Shown here piece by piece: positions 36,317 to 47,592 of a stretch of 64,000 bases of DNA. The position numbers and the translations under genes were made by a program. How positions within the stretch are numbered: the first letter of the stretch is position 1; each line of letters begins with the position of its first letter. The DNA comes from Acidilutibacter cellobiosedens (GTDB lineage: Bacteria; Bacillota; Clostridia; Tissierellales; Acidilutibacteraceae), in contig NZ_CP035282.1 of the NCBI RefSeq assembly GCF_004103715.1, positions 2,656,673 through 2,720,672 on the forward strand, read 5' to 3'. The notes under the pieces are model-generated. The model worked only from the letters and a program-made list of their open reading frames with translations. It searched no databases and was not told the origin of the DNA.

Positions 36317-36544
36317 CTATTGAAGAGATGCAAGTATTAAAGAAGATACCATAAATATAACAGCACAAACTATAGTTATTCTCTTAAGAGTATCTTCAAA
36401 ATTTCTGCCTTTATTCTTTCCCCATGTACTTGTATTTCCTCCGCCTATTGCCCCTAATCCTTCGGATTTACTGGGCTGCAACATTACGGCTACAATCAAT
36501 ACAATACCTACCACTAATACCAATATCGATAGAAAAGTATTCAT
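36317..36544 (-). CDS. secG: Preprotein translocase subunit SecG
   Basis: This 75-aa protein has two membrane helices (NTFLSILVLVVGIVLIVAVMLQ and VCAVIFMVSSLILASLQ) separated by the SecG loop PSKSEGLGAIGGGN. It is part of the SecYEG protein channel. The start at ATG 36544 is set by GGAGGTGGAATTA. Location right after the glycolytic operon is a recurrent arrangement in Firmicutes. Confidence 0.92.
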   Translation of the reverse strand: MNTFLSILVLVVGIVLIVAVMLQPSKSEGLGAIGGGNTSTWGKNKGRNFEDTLKRITIVCAVIFMVSSLILASLQ

Positions 36545-36635
36545 TAATTCCACCTCCAAAATAAAATTATATAATTTCCCCTTTAAACATTATTATTTTA
36601 ACATAGCCCGTTTATAAAAGCAATAGTAAGTCACA

Positions 36636-39492
<2,857 letters not shown>

Positions 39493-39505
39493 ATTTACTC
39501 CTCCA

Positions 39506-40249
39506 TCAAAAATTTATAAGCTTTAGAAAATCTTTTGTCAGACTTGCCCCTCCAACCAATGCTCCATCTATTTCTTCTTCTTTCATCAATTCGGCAATGT
39601 TGGATGGTTTTACACTCCCACCATATTGTATTCTAATTTTATCCTTTGTTTTTTCACTATATATCTCTCCTATAGTGTTTCTTATAAAACCTATCATTTT
39701 GTTAGCATCCTCATTGGATGCTGTCTTTCCTGTCCCTATGGCCCATATGGGTTCATAAGCAATAACTATTTTTCCCATTGATTCTTCTTCTATTCCATCA
39801 AAAGCTTTCTTTATCTGATTTCCCACTATAGTTTCTTCAATTCCCTTTTCTCTTTCTTCTAATGTCTCTCCTACACATACTATCGGCTTAATATTATGAT
39901 TTAAGGCTGATTTAATTTTTTTGTTTACAGTATCATCTGTTTCGTTAAAATATTGTCTTCGTTCAGAGTGACCGATTATCACGTAATCTACCCCTATTTC
40001 ATTGAGCATCAAAGGAGAAATTTCTCCGGTAAAAGCTCCTGATTCTTTCCAATGCATATTTTGAGCACCCAACTTAATGTTGGTTCCCTTTAAAGCTTCC
40101 TTCACACTGATCAAATCCGTATAAGGTACACAAAGTACTACTTCCACACTATCTTTCTTCTCGCCATTTTTGATTATTTCAACTAATTCCAACGCTTCTT
40201 TTATATTCTTATTCATTTTCCAGTTTCCAGCAATTATTGGCAGACGCAT
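39506..40249 (-). CDS. tpiA: Triosephosphate isomerase
   Basis: This 247-aa TIM barrel has Lys in AGNWKMNKN, catalytic His in IIGHSERRQYF, catalytic Glu in AYEPIWAIGTGK and the phosphate-binding end IQYGGSVKPSN. It interconverts glyceraldehyde 3-phosphate and dihydroxyacetone phosphate. It lies 12 nt after pgk in the operon. Confidence 0.97.
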   Translation of the reverse strand: MRLPIIAGNWKMNKNIKEALELVEIIKNGEKKDSVEVVLCVPYTDLISVKEALKGTNIKLGAQNMHWKESGAFTGEISPLMLNEIGVDYVIIGHSERRQYFNETDDTVNKKIKSALNHNIKPIVCVGETLEEREKGIEETIVGNQIKKAFDGIEEESMGKIVIAYEPIWAIGTGKTASNEDANKMIGFIRNTIGEIYSEKTKDKIRIQYGGSVKPSNIAELMKEEEIDGALVGGASLTKDFLKLINF

Positions 40250-40261
40250 ATTAATGACCTC

Positions 40262-41455
40262 CTATTTATCACTTATAGCCGCAATCCCCGGAAGTTCTTT
40301 CCCTTCAAGAAACTCAAGACTTGCTCCTCCTCCGGTAGATATATGGGTTATTTTATTTGCATACCCTGCCTTTTCAACAGCAGAAGCACTATCTCCTCCG
40401 CCAACTATGGTTACAGCAGCAGACTCGGACATTGCTTTTGCTATGGCATTAGTACCCTTGCTGAAGTTTTCCATTTCAAAAACTCCCATAGGACCATTCC
40501 ATACTATAGTTTTCGCTGTTTTAATTTCATCGGTAAATAATTTTATTGTTTTTTCTCCGATATCCAATCCCATCATATCATCCGGAATAGCATCCGAATT
40601 AACTGTTTTAAACTCGGTATCATTTTTTAATTCCTTACCGACTACTGTGTCCACCGGAAGAAGTAATTTAACTTTCTTCTCTTCGGCCTTTGCAATTAAC
40701 TTCTTAGCAAATTCCACTTTATCTTTTTCCAAAAGAGATTTTCCTACATTATATCCCTTTGAATTTAAGAAGGTAAATGCCATTCCTCCGCCAATAATTA
40801 TAGTATCAACTTTATTTAACAAATTCTCTATTACACCGATTTTATCAGAAACTTTTGCTCCTCCAAGAATTGCTATAAATGGTCTTTCGGGATTTTCCAA
40901 TGCTTTTCCCATAACTTCTATTTCCTTTTGAACTAAGAACCCAGCTCCGGAAGGTAGATAAGTCGATAATCCTACATTAGAAGCATGAGCTCTATGAGAA
41001 GTTCCGAAAGCATCGTTTATATAAATTTCTCCGAGAGAAGCCAATTCCTTTGCAAATTCTTCTCCATTCTTTTCTTCTTCTTTTCTATACCTTGTATTCT
41101 CTAATAAAACTATATCTCCGTTTTTCATTTCTGATACAATATTCTTTACCTTGTCACTGACTACTTTATCGTCTTGTGCAAATATTACATTTTTTCTCAC
41201 AAGTTCAGAAAGCCTTTTAGCCACAGGAGCTAAAGAATATTTTGGATTCGGCTCTCCCTTTGGTCTTCCAAGGTGGGAAAGTAGTATTATTTTTGCGTCA
41301 TTATCAATTAAGTATCTTATTGTAGGCAAAGCACTGACTATTCTTCTGTCATCCGTAATATTTTGATTTGCATCCATAGGTACATTAAAATCACATCTAA
41401 CCAATACTTTTTTTCCTCTAACATCAAAATCCTTTATAGATTTTTTGTTTAACAT
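40262..41455 (-). CDS. pgk: Phosphoglycerate kinase
   Basis: This 397-aa monomeric kinase has the N-terminal substrate domain ([20 protein letters not shown]) and the C-terminal ATP domain ([39 protein letters not shown]). It makes ATP from 1,3-bisphosphoglycerate. A large hairpin separates it from the upstream gap gene. Confidence 0.97.
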   Translation of the reverse strand: MLNKKSIKDFDVRGKKVLVRCDFNVPMDANQNITDDRRIVSALPTIRYLIDNDAKIILLSHLGRPKGEPNPKYSLAPVAKRLSELVRKNVIFAQDDKVVSDKVKNIVSEMKNGDIVLLENTRYRKEEEKNGEEFAKELASLGEIYINDAFGTSHRAHASNVGLSTYLPSGAGFLVQKEIEVMGKALENPERPFIAILGGAKVSDKIGVIENLLNKVDTIIIGGGMAFTFLNSKGYNVGKSLLEKDKVEFAKKLIAKAEEKKVKLLLPVDTVVGKELKNDTEFKTVNSDAIPDDMMGLDIGEKTIKLFTDEIKTAKTIVWNGPMGVFEMENFSKGTNAIAKAMSESAAVTIVGGGDSASAVEKAGYANKITHISTGGGASLEFLEGKELPGIAAISDK

Positions 41456-41478
41456 AAGATCACCTCGTTATAATTAAT

Positions 41479-41529
41479 CCATTCCGGTTTTAACGGAAAA
41501 CTTTTTTAGCTTACCTAAAACCGGAATGG
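41479..41529 (-). other. Long hairpin in the gap-pgk intergenic region
   Basis: CCATTCCGGTTTTA (41479-41492) and TAAAACCGGAATGG (41516-41529) are a perfect 14-bp inverted repeat with a 23-nt loop. There is no following T run on the minus strand, so it is more likely an mRNA stability or processing structure than a terminator. It could set gap expression apart from the downstream glycolytic genes. Confidence 0.65.
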
Positions 41530-41544
41530 TTTTAAATATCAGAA

Positions 41545-42555
41545 TTATTTTTCTTTATTTGCAATATAGCTTGCAAGATCCACAACTCTGTATGAATATC
41601 CCCATTCATTATCATACCAAGAAACTACTTTTACCATGTCGTCAATAACCATAGTTGATAATCCGTCAACTATTGATGAACGAGGATCTCCCTTATAATC
41701 TACTGATACTAAAGGTTCATCTGAATATCCAAGGAATCTTGATATCTTGCCTTCACTTGCCTCTTTAAGTACTTTATTTACTTCTTCAGTTGTAGTCGGT
41801 TTTTCAACTTGGAACACCACATCTACTACAGAAACTGTAGGAGTAGGAACTCTCATTGCAAAACCATTTAATTTACCTTTAAGTTCCGGTATAACCAATG
41901 CAACAGCTTTTGCCGCTCCGGTAGTTGTAGGAATAATCGATTCCGCTGCTGCTCTTGCTCTTCTAAGATCTTTATGCCTCTTATCAAGAATTTGTTGGTC
42001 ATTTGTGTATGAATGAACTGTAGTCATCAAACCTTTTTTAATTCCAAAATTCTCAAGAATTACCTTTGCAACAGGAGCAAGGCAGTTAGTAGTACATGAA
42101 GCATTTGATATAATGTTGTGTTTATCCTTATCATACTTTTCTTCATTGACTCCCATAACTATAGTAATATCCTCATTCTTTGCAGGAGCAGTAATCAATA
42201 CCTTTTTAGCTCCGGCTTTTAGATGTTTCGATGCTCCTTCTCTGTCTCTAAATGCACCCGTAGACTCAATTACCAATTCTACTCCAAGATCTTTCCAAGG
42301 AATTTCTTCAGGATTCCTGTGATTAACAACCTTTATTTTCTTTCCATTTAAAATTAAATAATCGTCTTCAACTTCTATTGTGCCTTTAAATTTTCCATAA
42401 AGAGTATCGTATTTAAAAAGATGTGCTAAATCCGGTAAATTACCTGAAGCGTTAATTGCTACTACATCAAAATCTTTTATGCCCTCTTGAGCATAAATTC
42501 TTAATACATCTCTTCCTATTCTTCCAAATCCGCTAATACCAACCTTCATTGTCAT
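41545..42555 (-). CDS. gap: Glyceraldehyde-3-phosphate dehydrogenase
   Basis: This 336-aa NAD-dependent enzyme has [11 protein letters not shown] for cofactor binding, the catalytic cysteine in [12 protein letters not shown], His in HSYTNDQQ and [11 protein letters not shown] at the end. AAGGAGG lies before ATG 42555; a second Met follows two codons later. It is the first enzyme gene after the cggR regulator. Confidence 0.97.
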   Translation of the reverse strand: MTMKVGISGFGRIGRDVLRIYAQEGIKDFDVVAINASGNLPDLAHLFKYDTLYGKFKGTIEVEDDYLILNGKKIKVVNHRNPEEIPWKDLGVELVIESTGAFRDREGASKHLKAGAKKVLITAPAKNEDITIVMGVNEEKYDKDKHNIISNASCTTNCLAPVAKVILENFGIKKGLMTTVHSYTNDQQILDKRHKDLRRARAAAESIIPTTTGAAKAVALVIPELKGKLNGFAMRVPTPTVSVVDVVFQVEKPTTTEEVNKVLKEASEGKISRFLGYSDEPLVSVDYKGDPRSSIVDGLSTMVIDDMVKVVSWYDNEWGYSYRVVDLASYIANKEK

Positions 42556-42582
42556 AAAAATTCCTCCTTGTTTTTTATTAAT

Positions 42583-42601
42583 AAACTGTTTTAAACAGTT
42601 T
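42583..42601. other. Palindrome between cggR and gap
   Basis: AAACTG-TTTTAAA-CAGTTT is a perfect inverted repeat just upstream of the gap ribosome site, beside the cggR stop. It may be an mRNA processing element; cggR-gapA transcripts are known to be cleaved in Bacillus subtilis. Confidence 0.45.
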
Positions 42602-43623
42602 TAAACCAAATTTAATATTCTTCTTCCTGCACCTTCATCGGTTATTAAAACTAAGTTACTTTTTAAAGAACAAATAGAAATTATTGCTTCTGCCTTACCT
42701 TCCCCACCGCCAACTCCTATGACATTTTCAATACCATTAAAATCGGCAAGAGAAAGCCCTACTGTTGTTGCTTCTCCTACTATATTGCCTTTCATGTCGA
42801 AATAATGCCCAAAAGCCTCTGCTACAGCACCTCTGCTCAATAATTCATTTATGGTTTCCTCTTTAAGATTCCTTCTTCTTGCCATAACGTCTGCTCTTCC
42901 CATTCCGAAAACCAAAATATCAATTTTTTTAATCATATCAATAATTTCTTTAATTTCCGGATTTTTAATCATAACCTTTAAATCATCCTGTTTTATATTG
43001 TCAGGCATATGGAGAAGTTTATAACTTCCGCCCAGCTTATATGCCAATTTGGCGGCAATAATGTTGGCCTGAGTTTCCACTCTCTCTCCAAGTCCTCCTC
43101 TGGCAGGTATTACAACTATTCCTTCCTTTTTCTTTTCATCAGGCATTCCTTCAGCTACATAAGCCATAGTACTTCCACCTGTAATTCCTATAATCTGATT
43201 GTCATTTATAATGTTTCTTAAGTACATAGCAGTAGTTTTTCCCATATCTTTTAAAGCTAATTCATCCTCATCACAATTTCCAGACACTATAATCGCTTTT
43301 TTTATCTTTAATGCCTTTTCCAGTTTTCTTTCCAAATTGTCAAGGCCTTTCATTTCATAGATGACGCCCTTTAAATCATCTAAAAGCTGCTTTCCTTCCT
43401 CCGTTAAATACATACCCATTGATTCAATTTTTATTAACCCTTGTTCTTTTAAAATATTAACTTCCGTTCTTGCAACCCTTTCTCCAACTTTAAGTTCATT
43501 GGCAAGAGCTCTTCTTCCAATGGGTTGATGATAAAAAATAATTTTTAATATTTCATATCTTTTTCCCATAATTTCTAAAATTTCCGGCACTATTTTCTTT
43601 TCAGTCTCAATCAGCCTATTCAT
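42601..43623 (-). CDS. cggR: Central glycolytic genes repressor CggR (SorC family)
   Basis: This transcriptional repressor of about 340 aa has an N-terminal winged helix (ILKIIFYHQPIGRRALANELKVGERVARTEV) and a SorC sugar-binding domain (IIGITGGSTMAYVAE, VIPARGGLGERVETQANIIAAKLA). In Bacillus, fructose 1,6-bisphosphate releases CggR from DNA. ATG 43623 is chosen because AAGAGGTGTTCTT precedes it. It is first in the operon cggR-gap-pgk-tpiA-gpmI-eno and is expected to repress its own promoter at 43714-43748. Confidence 0.93.
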   Translation of the reverse strand: MNRLIETEKKIVPEILEIMGKRYEILKIIFYHQPIGRRALANELKVGERVARTEVNILKEQGLIKIESMGMYLTEEGKQLLDDLKGVIYEMKGLDNLERKLEKALKIKKAIIVSGNCDEDELALKDMGKTTAMYLRNIINDNQIIGITGGSTMAYVAEGMPDEKKKEGIVVIPARGGLGERVETQANIIAAKLAYKLGGSYKLLHMPDNIKQDDLKVMIKNPEIKEIIDMIKKIDILVFGMGRADVMARRRNLKEETINELLSRGAVAEAFGHYFDMKGNIVGEATTVGLSLADFNGIENVIGVGGGEGKAEAIISICSLKSNLVLITDEGAGRRILNLV

Positions 43624-43713
43624 AAGAACACCTCTTATTAGTATATATAACACTAATATTATGTATATATTAACCTTTAATAATTCAAAAATGTAAAGAT
43701 TAGGGCCTTAAAA

Positions 43714-43748
43714 TGTCCCTTATATTGTAATAATTGTCCCACCGTCAA
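43714..43748 (-). promoter_or_regulatory. cggR operon promoter with CggR operator
   Basis: On the minus strand a -35 TTGACG (43743-43748) and -10 TATAAG (43719-43724) are 18 nt apart. Two direct GGGACA repeats (43735-43740 and 43714-43719) are spaced 21 nt, matching the tandem GGGAC-type repeats of the known B. subtilis CggR operator. One repeat lies in the spacer and one touches the -10, as expected for repression. Confidence 0.75.
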
Positions 43749-43816
43749 TCTTATTATAAAATACCTTATATATTTTTTCAAGCTTATTTTACAGAAATAA
43801 AATATTATTAATTTGT

Positions 43817-43847
43817 GATAAAACCAGAGCTTTTCTATGTGTTATAA
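43817..43847 (-). repeat. Possible diverged partial copy of the dispersed element (copy C)
   Basis: The minus strand reads TTATAACACATAGAAAAGC right after the rpoN terminator, resembling the TTATAACCCATAGGAAAATC start of copies A and B in the same position relative to a terminator. The remaining sequence does not match well. Confidence 0.35.
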
Positions 43848-43853
43848 AATAAA

Positions 43854-43876
43854 GCCTGTAATATTTAATTACAGGC
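43854..43876 (-). terminator. rpoN terminator
   Basis: GCCTGTAAT-ATTTA-ATTACAGGC is a perfect 9-bp stem directly after the rpoN stop, followed on the minus strand by TTTATTTT. Confidence 0.8.
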
Positions 43877-43879
43877 CTA

Positions 43880-45259
43880 CTAAAATCTTCTTCTCATAGA
43901 TGAAGAAGCTATATTCATTTCCTCTCTATATTTTGCAACAGTCCTTCTCGAAATACTGATACCCTTTTCCTTAAGCAAATTAGATATTTGTTGATCACTC
44001 AACGGTTTTTTATGATTTTCATTTTCTATTAAATCCTTAAGGGTTGATTTAATGCTAATCGCTGAAACATCTCCCTTTTCTCCGCTTACACCACTGGAAA
44101 AGAAATATTTTAATTCAAACACTCCCCTGGGGGTTTGCATATACTTTCCGTTAGTTGCTCTGCTTACGGTAGACTCATGAACTCCGATATCATCAGCAAC
44201 TTCTTTTAAGGTAAGAGGTTTAAGAAATTTCTCTCCCTTTTCAAAAAAGTCCAACTGAAATTTCAGTATAGATTTTACAACTCTGTATATTGTCGTTCTA
44301 CGCTGTTCAATACTTTTTATAACCCACAAAGCGGAATTCAATTTTGAATTTAAAAATTGTGATATCTGAGGATCGTTAGTTTTAGATACCAATTCCTTAT
44401 AAAAGCTATTAATATTCAATCTGGGTCCTGTTACATCATTTAAAACTACAATATATTCACCATCCACATGCTGAAGAGTAATATCAGGAACGATATATCT
44501 AATATTATCCGAACTTCCGCCGAACCCTCTGCCGGGTTTTGGTTCCAAACTTCTGATAACATCACATATTTTTTGAACTTCCTTAATATCAATGTTTAAC
44601 TCCTTTGATATTTTCATCATTCTGTTATTGGCGATATCCTCAAGATAGTTTTCAACGACAGTAAATACATTTGGGTCCTCAATCTTTCTATCTATAAGCT
44701 GAATAATTAAACACTCTTTTAAATCCCTTGCCCCTACTCCTACCGGGTCAAAGGTTTGAATTTGAAATAAAACATTTTCCGCATACTCAAAAGAAACACC
44801 CAATTCTTCAGCAATGGAATCTAATGAAACGGCAAGGTATCCGTTTTCATCTACGCTCTCAATTATAAACTGTCCTACATTTTTTTCCTTCTCGTCCATA
44901 TTAGTTAAATTCAGCTGAGATAACAAATATTCCTTTAAAGATGGAGAATAACTAATAAAATTTTCATAGGTAACTTCTTTAATATTTTTATCTCTTCGCT
45001 CCGTATAACTTATGTCGTCATATTTACCAAGAAATTCTTTCCAATCAATATCCTCAGCTTCTTTCCCAAGTTCTTCAATATTCTCATGTTCAATAGAATT
45101 ATTTGCTACTTCCAGCATGGGATTTGATTCCATCTGGATTTCCAAATATTCATTTAATTCTAAACTATTATATTGAAGCAGTTGAATAGCCTGTCTCAAC
45201 TCAGGCGTCATTACCAATTTTTGAGCTTGTTCAAGAGTTAAATCATAACCTAATCTCAT
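43880..45259 (-). CDS. rpoN: RNA polymerase sigma-54 factor
   Basis: This sigma factor of about 459 aa recognises -24/-12 promoters and needs enhancer-binding activators. Region I is Gln/Leu-rich (MRLGYDLTLEQAQKLVMTPELRQAIQLLQ). The core-binding region follows, then the helix-turn-helix (LKEVADDIGVHESTVSRAT), and the RpoN box reads SRRTVAKYREEMNI near the C-terminus. The ATG at 45259 has a GGGGGAGAG site; the frame opens 24 nt earlier at a TTG without one. It is upstream of cggR on the same strand but separated by its own terminator. Confidence 0.95.
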   Translation of the reverse strand: MRLGYDLTLEQAQKLVMTPELRQAIQLLQYNSLELNEYLEIQMESNPMLEVANNSIEHENIEELGKEAEDIDWKEFLGKYDDISYTERRDKNIKEVTYENFISYSPSLKEYLLSQLNLTNMDEKEKNVGQFIIESVDENGYLAVSLDSIAEELGVSFEYAENVLFQIQTFDPVGVGARDLKECLIIQLIDRKIEDPNVFTVVENYLEDIANNRMMKISKELNIDIKEVQKICDVIRSLEPKPGRGFGGSSDNIRYIVPDITLQHVDGEYIVVLNDVTGPRLNINSFYKELVSKTNDPQISQFLNSKLNSALWVIKSIEQRRTTIYRVVKSILKFQLDFFEKGEKFLKPLTLKEVADDIGVHESTVSRATNGKYMQTPRGVFELKYFFSSGVSGEKGDVSAISIKSTLKDLIENENHKKPLSDQQISNLLKEKGISISRRTVAKYREEMNIASSSMRRRF

Positions 45260-45321
45260 AAAGCTCTCTCCCCCATCAATCAATTAATAATCTTTATTTA
45301 AAATATTATTTCTTTAATTAT

Positions 45322-45350
45322 ATTATACCAGATAGTATCATAAAGCACAA
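45322..45350 (-). promoter_or_regulatory. Probable rpoN promoter
   Basis: The minus strand has TTGTGC (45345-45350), a 17-nt spacer and TATAAT (45322-45327) preceded by TGG, i.e. an extended -10. The start of transcription would be about 55 nt ahead of the rpoN ATG. The rest of the 45260-45565 gap shows no gene. Confidence 0.65.
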
Positions 45351-45565
45351 AAATATTTATTTTCCAATAAAAATAAATATCATACAACTATTGATAACAA
45401 TACTTTTCAAAATAATTATAAAATAATGTAGTAACAGGAAATAAATTATAATAATTTAAATCAAGAAAATTTTTGATCTATTTATTAATTTTTTGTAACA
45501 ATTAATAGTTTAAATATAATTATGTATTTCTCACATATTCCAGCAACGGATTTATTTTGATAAAA

Positions 45566-45605
45566 AAGTAATTTCCTTTACTTAAAAATATCTTTATGAT
45601 ATAAT
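45566..45605 (+). promoter_or_regulatory. Promoter and candidate operator of signalling module 1
   Basis: TTTACT (45577-45582), 17-nt spacer, TATAAT (45600-45605). An inverted repeat AAGTAA-N6-TTACTT (45566-45583) overlaps the -35. The same arrangement is found at 47523-47562 before module 2. Confidence 0.7.
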
Positions 45606-45638
45606 TAATTAAAATAAATTTTACTGGGGATTGATATT

Positions 45639-46964
45639 ATGAATGAGAGTATAAGTCTGTCTGTCGGACAAAACTTAAAGAGGATTCGAAAGGAATTGAA
45701 TTTAAAACAGTATGCCATCACCGGAGGCAAAATTACCCGAAATTTAATAAGTCTTATAGAAAACGACAAAACTCCATTGTATGAAGATAACGCAAAGATA
45801 ATCGCGGAAACTATGAATATCGCATTGGAAGAAAAAAAATTGGATATCATCATTGAGCCGGAAGACATCTTAAATCCAGCTCGATACGACGCCAAAAAAA
45901 GAGCTGACGAATACATAGAAGAGTTAAAAAACTTTTTAGATGAAAAAAATTTCGAAATTAAAGAGGAAAAGCTGGAAGAAATCGAAAGATTTTTAAATCA
46001 TTGGAACTTAAGCGATAAAAAAGCTACCATATATGAACTGATAGGCGATTTATGTTATTACAAACATGATTTGGACAACGAATATAAGTATTTGACAAGG
46101 GCTTTGGATTATTCCTTTATATATCCTCAAAAAAAAGATGTTTATAAAATAGTATTAAAGTTAGTAGCCAACTATATTAATACCGGAAAATATGAAGAAG
46201 CTATCAGATTAGGAAACTTCGGCCTTGGGAGCCAAAAAGAGATGACAGACCGTTCAAAGGGGTTATTCTATTACAATATAGGACTTGCTTACAGCCATTT
46301 AAAGAGGCCTGATAATTGTTTAGAACAAGTAAATATGGCAAAAAAATATATTAAGAATGTAAATGATAATGTAGCAATAAGAATAATGATATTGGAAGGC
46401 AATTCCTTTACAAAAAAGAAAGAATACGATAAAGCTTTAGAAGCATATGCTCATGCTTTAGAAATGTTAAGAGATCATCAAAATGACTATGAGGGGTTGT
46501 ATTTAGTATATATAAATTCAATAGAGGTATTTATAAATCAAAAAAATCATTCTAAAGTTACCGAATATTTAGATCTTATCATGAATGTTTTCCCTCATTT
46601 AACAAAAATGCCACACTATATAACAAATGCTTACTTAGATGTCTCTGATGCATATTCTTTTTTAAAAAAATATGATTCTTGTGAGAAGTATTTAAAAATT
46701 GCATTAAAATCAGCTAAAAACAAAAATGAAAAAGAACTACAGTCAAGAATTTTGTTGAAGATGTTCGACTTTTATACTGAAAGAGATGAAGATGAAAAAG
46801 TTGATTATGTCATGAGGGAATTAACAGAATATATATCAAATATTCCTAAAGACGACAAAACCGCGTTATCAGCGAAGTTAATTTTATATTATCTTAAAGA
46901 TAAAGATGAAGAAAAGGCTAAGAAATTAGCTCAAAAAATAATAAATAAGGGAGGAAATGTATAA
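45639..46964 (+). CDS. HTH-TPR regulator (RRNPP/NprR-like), module 1
   Basis: This 441-aa cytoplasmic protein has an N-terminal XRE-type helix-turn-helix (about 8-60: SVGQNLKRIRKELNLKQYAI, RNLISLIENDKTPLYEDNA). About 300 residues of TPR-like helical pairs follow (TGKYEEAIRLGNFGL, YYNIGLAYSHLKR, KEYDKALEAYAHALEML). Size and layout match the NprR/PlcR group, in which a re-imported short peptide binds the TPR domain and changes DNA binding. Its last codons (NKGGNV) contain the GGGAGG ribosome site of the peptide gene, whose ATG shares a base with the TAA stop. It is therefore translationally coupled to its presumed ligand. Its targets are unknown; the AAGTAA-N6-TTACTT repeats are a likely site. 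Confidence 0.75.
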   Translation: MNESISLSVGQNLKRIRKELNLKQYAITGGKITRNLISLIENDKTPLYEDNAKIIAETMNIALEEKKLDIIIEPEDILNPARYDAKKRADEYIEELKNFLDEKNFEIKEEKLEEIERFLNHWNLSDKKATIYELIGDLCYYKHDLDNEYKYLTRALDYSFIYPQKKDVYKIVLKLVANYINTGKYEEAIRLGNFGLGSQKEMTDRSKGLFYYNIGLAYSHLKRPDNCLEQVNMAKKYIKNVNDNVAIRIMILEGNSFTKKKEYDKALEAYAHALEMLRDHQNDYEGLYLVYINSIEVFINQKNHSKVTEYLDLIMNVFPHLTKMPHYITNAYLDVSDAYSFLKKYDSCEKYLKIALKSAKNKNEKELQSRILLKMFDFYTERDEDEKVDYVMRELTEYISNIPKDDKTALSAKLILYYLKDKDEEKAKKLAQKIINKGGNV

Positions 46965-47317
46965 TGAAAGATCATAAAAGGTCATTCATAAAATTACTGG
47001 TATTATTTATGATATTAATGAGTATATGGATCATGAGCCCATTTAGCACAGGTCCAGACCCCATTAGAGCTGAAGGAACCTTCTCTGACACAGGTCCAGA
47101 TCCTATCAGAGCTGAAGTGAACCTCTTCACCGTAGGTCCAGATCCTATCAGAGCTGAAGTGAACTTCTTCACCGTGGGTCCAGATCCTATCAGAGCTGAA
47201 GTGAACTTCTTCACCGTAGGCCCAGACCCTATCAGAGCTGAAGTGAACTTCTTCACCGTAGGCCCAGACCCTATCAGAGCTGAAGGTATTATGAGCAATT
47301 ATACCATAAATATTTAG
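46964..47317 (+). CDS. Secreted repeat-peptide precursor with six GPDPIRAE units (candidate pheromone), module 1
   Basis: This 117-aa protein starts MKDHKRSFIKLLVLFMILMS, a basic-plus-hydrophobic signal sequence. Six copies of GPDPIRAE follow, at 42-nt spacing from 47051 to 47261; the last four units read GPDPIRAE with TV before and V/G after, joined by VNFFTV or VNLFTV. A short tail GIMSNYTINI ends it. A secreted precursor that releases many copies of one 7-9-residue peptide is a known design for peptide signals. PDP-I resembles the KPDI core of the NprX signal, though this is only an analogy. Reading frame, coupling to an HTH-TPR regulator and the signal sequence all support export and signalling. 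The exact mature peptide ends are not known. Confidence 0.7.
   Translation: MKDHKRSFIKLLVLFMILMSIWIMSPFSTGPDPIRAEGTFSDTGPDPIRAEVNLFTVGPDPIRAEVNFFTVGPDPIRAEVNFFTVGPDPIRAEVNFFTVGPDPIRAEGIMSNYTINI
47051..47284 (+). repeat. Six 42-bp tandem coding repeats
   Basis: Units start at 47051, 47093, 47135, 47177, 47219 and 47261. Units 3-5 are nearly identical in DNA and differ mainly at silent positions such as GGT/GGC and GAT/GAC. This indicates recent unit duplication within the peptide gene. Confidence 0.95.
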
Positions 47318-47374
47318 GCCTCTCTATCCCATTTAAAATTTTTATAATTAATTTACAGACTTTATTCTACAAAA

Positions 47375-47401
47375 GAGTTTCTAATTTAAAATTAGAAACT
47401 C
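47375..47401 (+). terminator. Hairpin downstream of module 1
   Basis: GAGTTTCTAATTT and AATTAGAAACTC form a near-perfect palindrome followed by TCTTTATAT. The T run is weak, so termination may be partial. The rest of the 47318-47522 gap holds no gene. Confidence 0.55.
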
Positions 47402-47522
47402 TCTTTATATCCAATAGGAATGTTCTATTTACTTTAATATACCGATGTTTTGATAAAGGTTTTTTTACATAGATACATTTTCCTATTACATATAAAATTT
47501 TATATAATTTTTTATATATTTT

Positions 47523-47562
47523 AAGTAAATCTCTTTACTTGTATATCTAATTATGATATAAT
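47523..47562 (+). promoter_or_regulatory. Promoter and candidate operator of signalling module 2
   Basis: TTTACT (47534-47539), 17-nt spacer and TATAAT (47557-47562), with AAGTAA-N6-TTACTT (47523-47540) over the -35. Spacer ends TATGA in both modules (T-TATGATATAAT shared). Confidence 0.7.
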
Positions 47563-47592
47563 AAAATAAAAACTGATAAAGGGACTGATATC

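Noticed and set aside
47051-47284. Regular 42-bp repeats as a CRISPR array
   Set aside because: There are no unique spacers; the whole unit repeats, and it stays in one coding frame with a signal peptide.
46972-47298. 108-aa minus-strand ORF with repeated SALIGSGP units
   Set aside because: It is the mirror of the tandem repeats of the plus-strand peptide gene, with no ribosome site or promoter. The plus-strand frame has a signal sequence and is coupled to the regulator.
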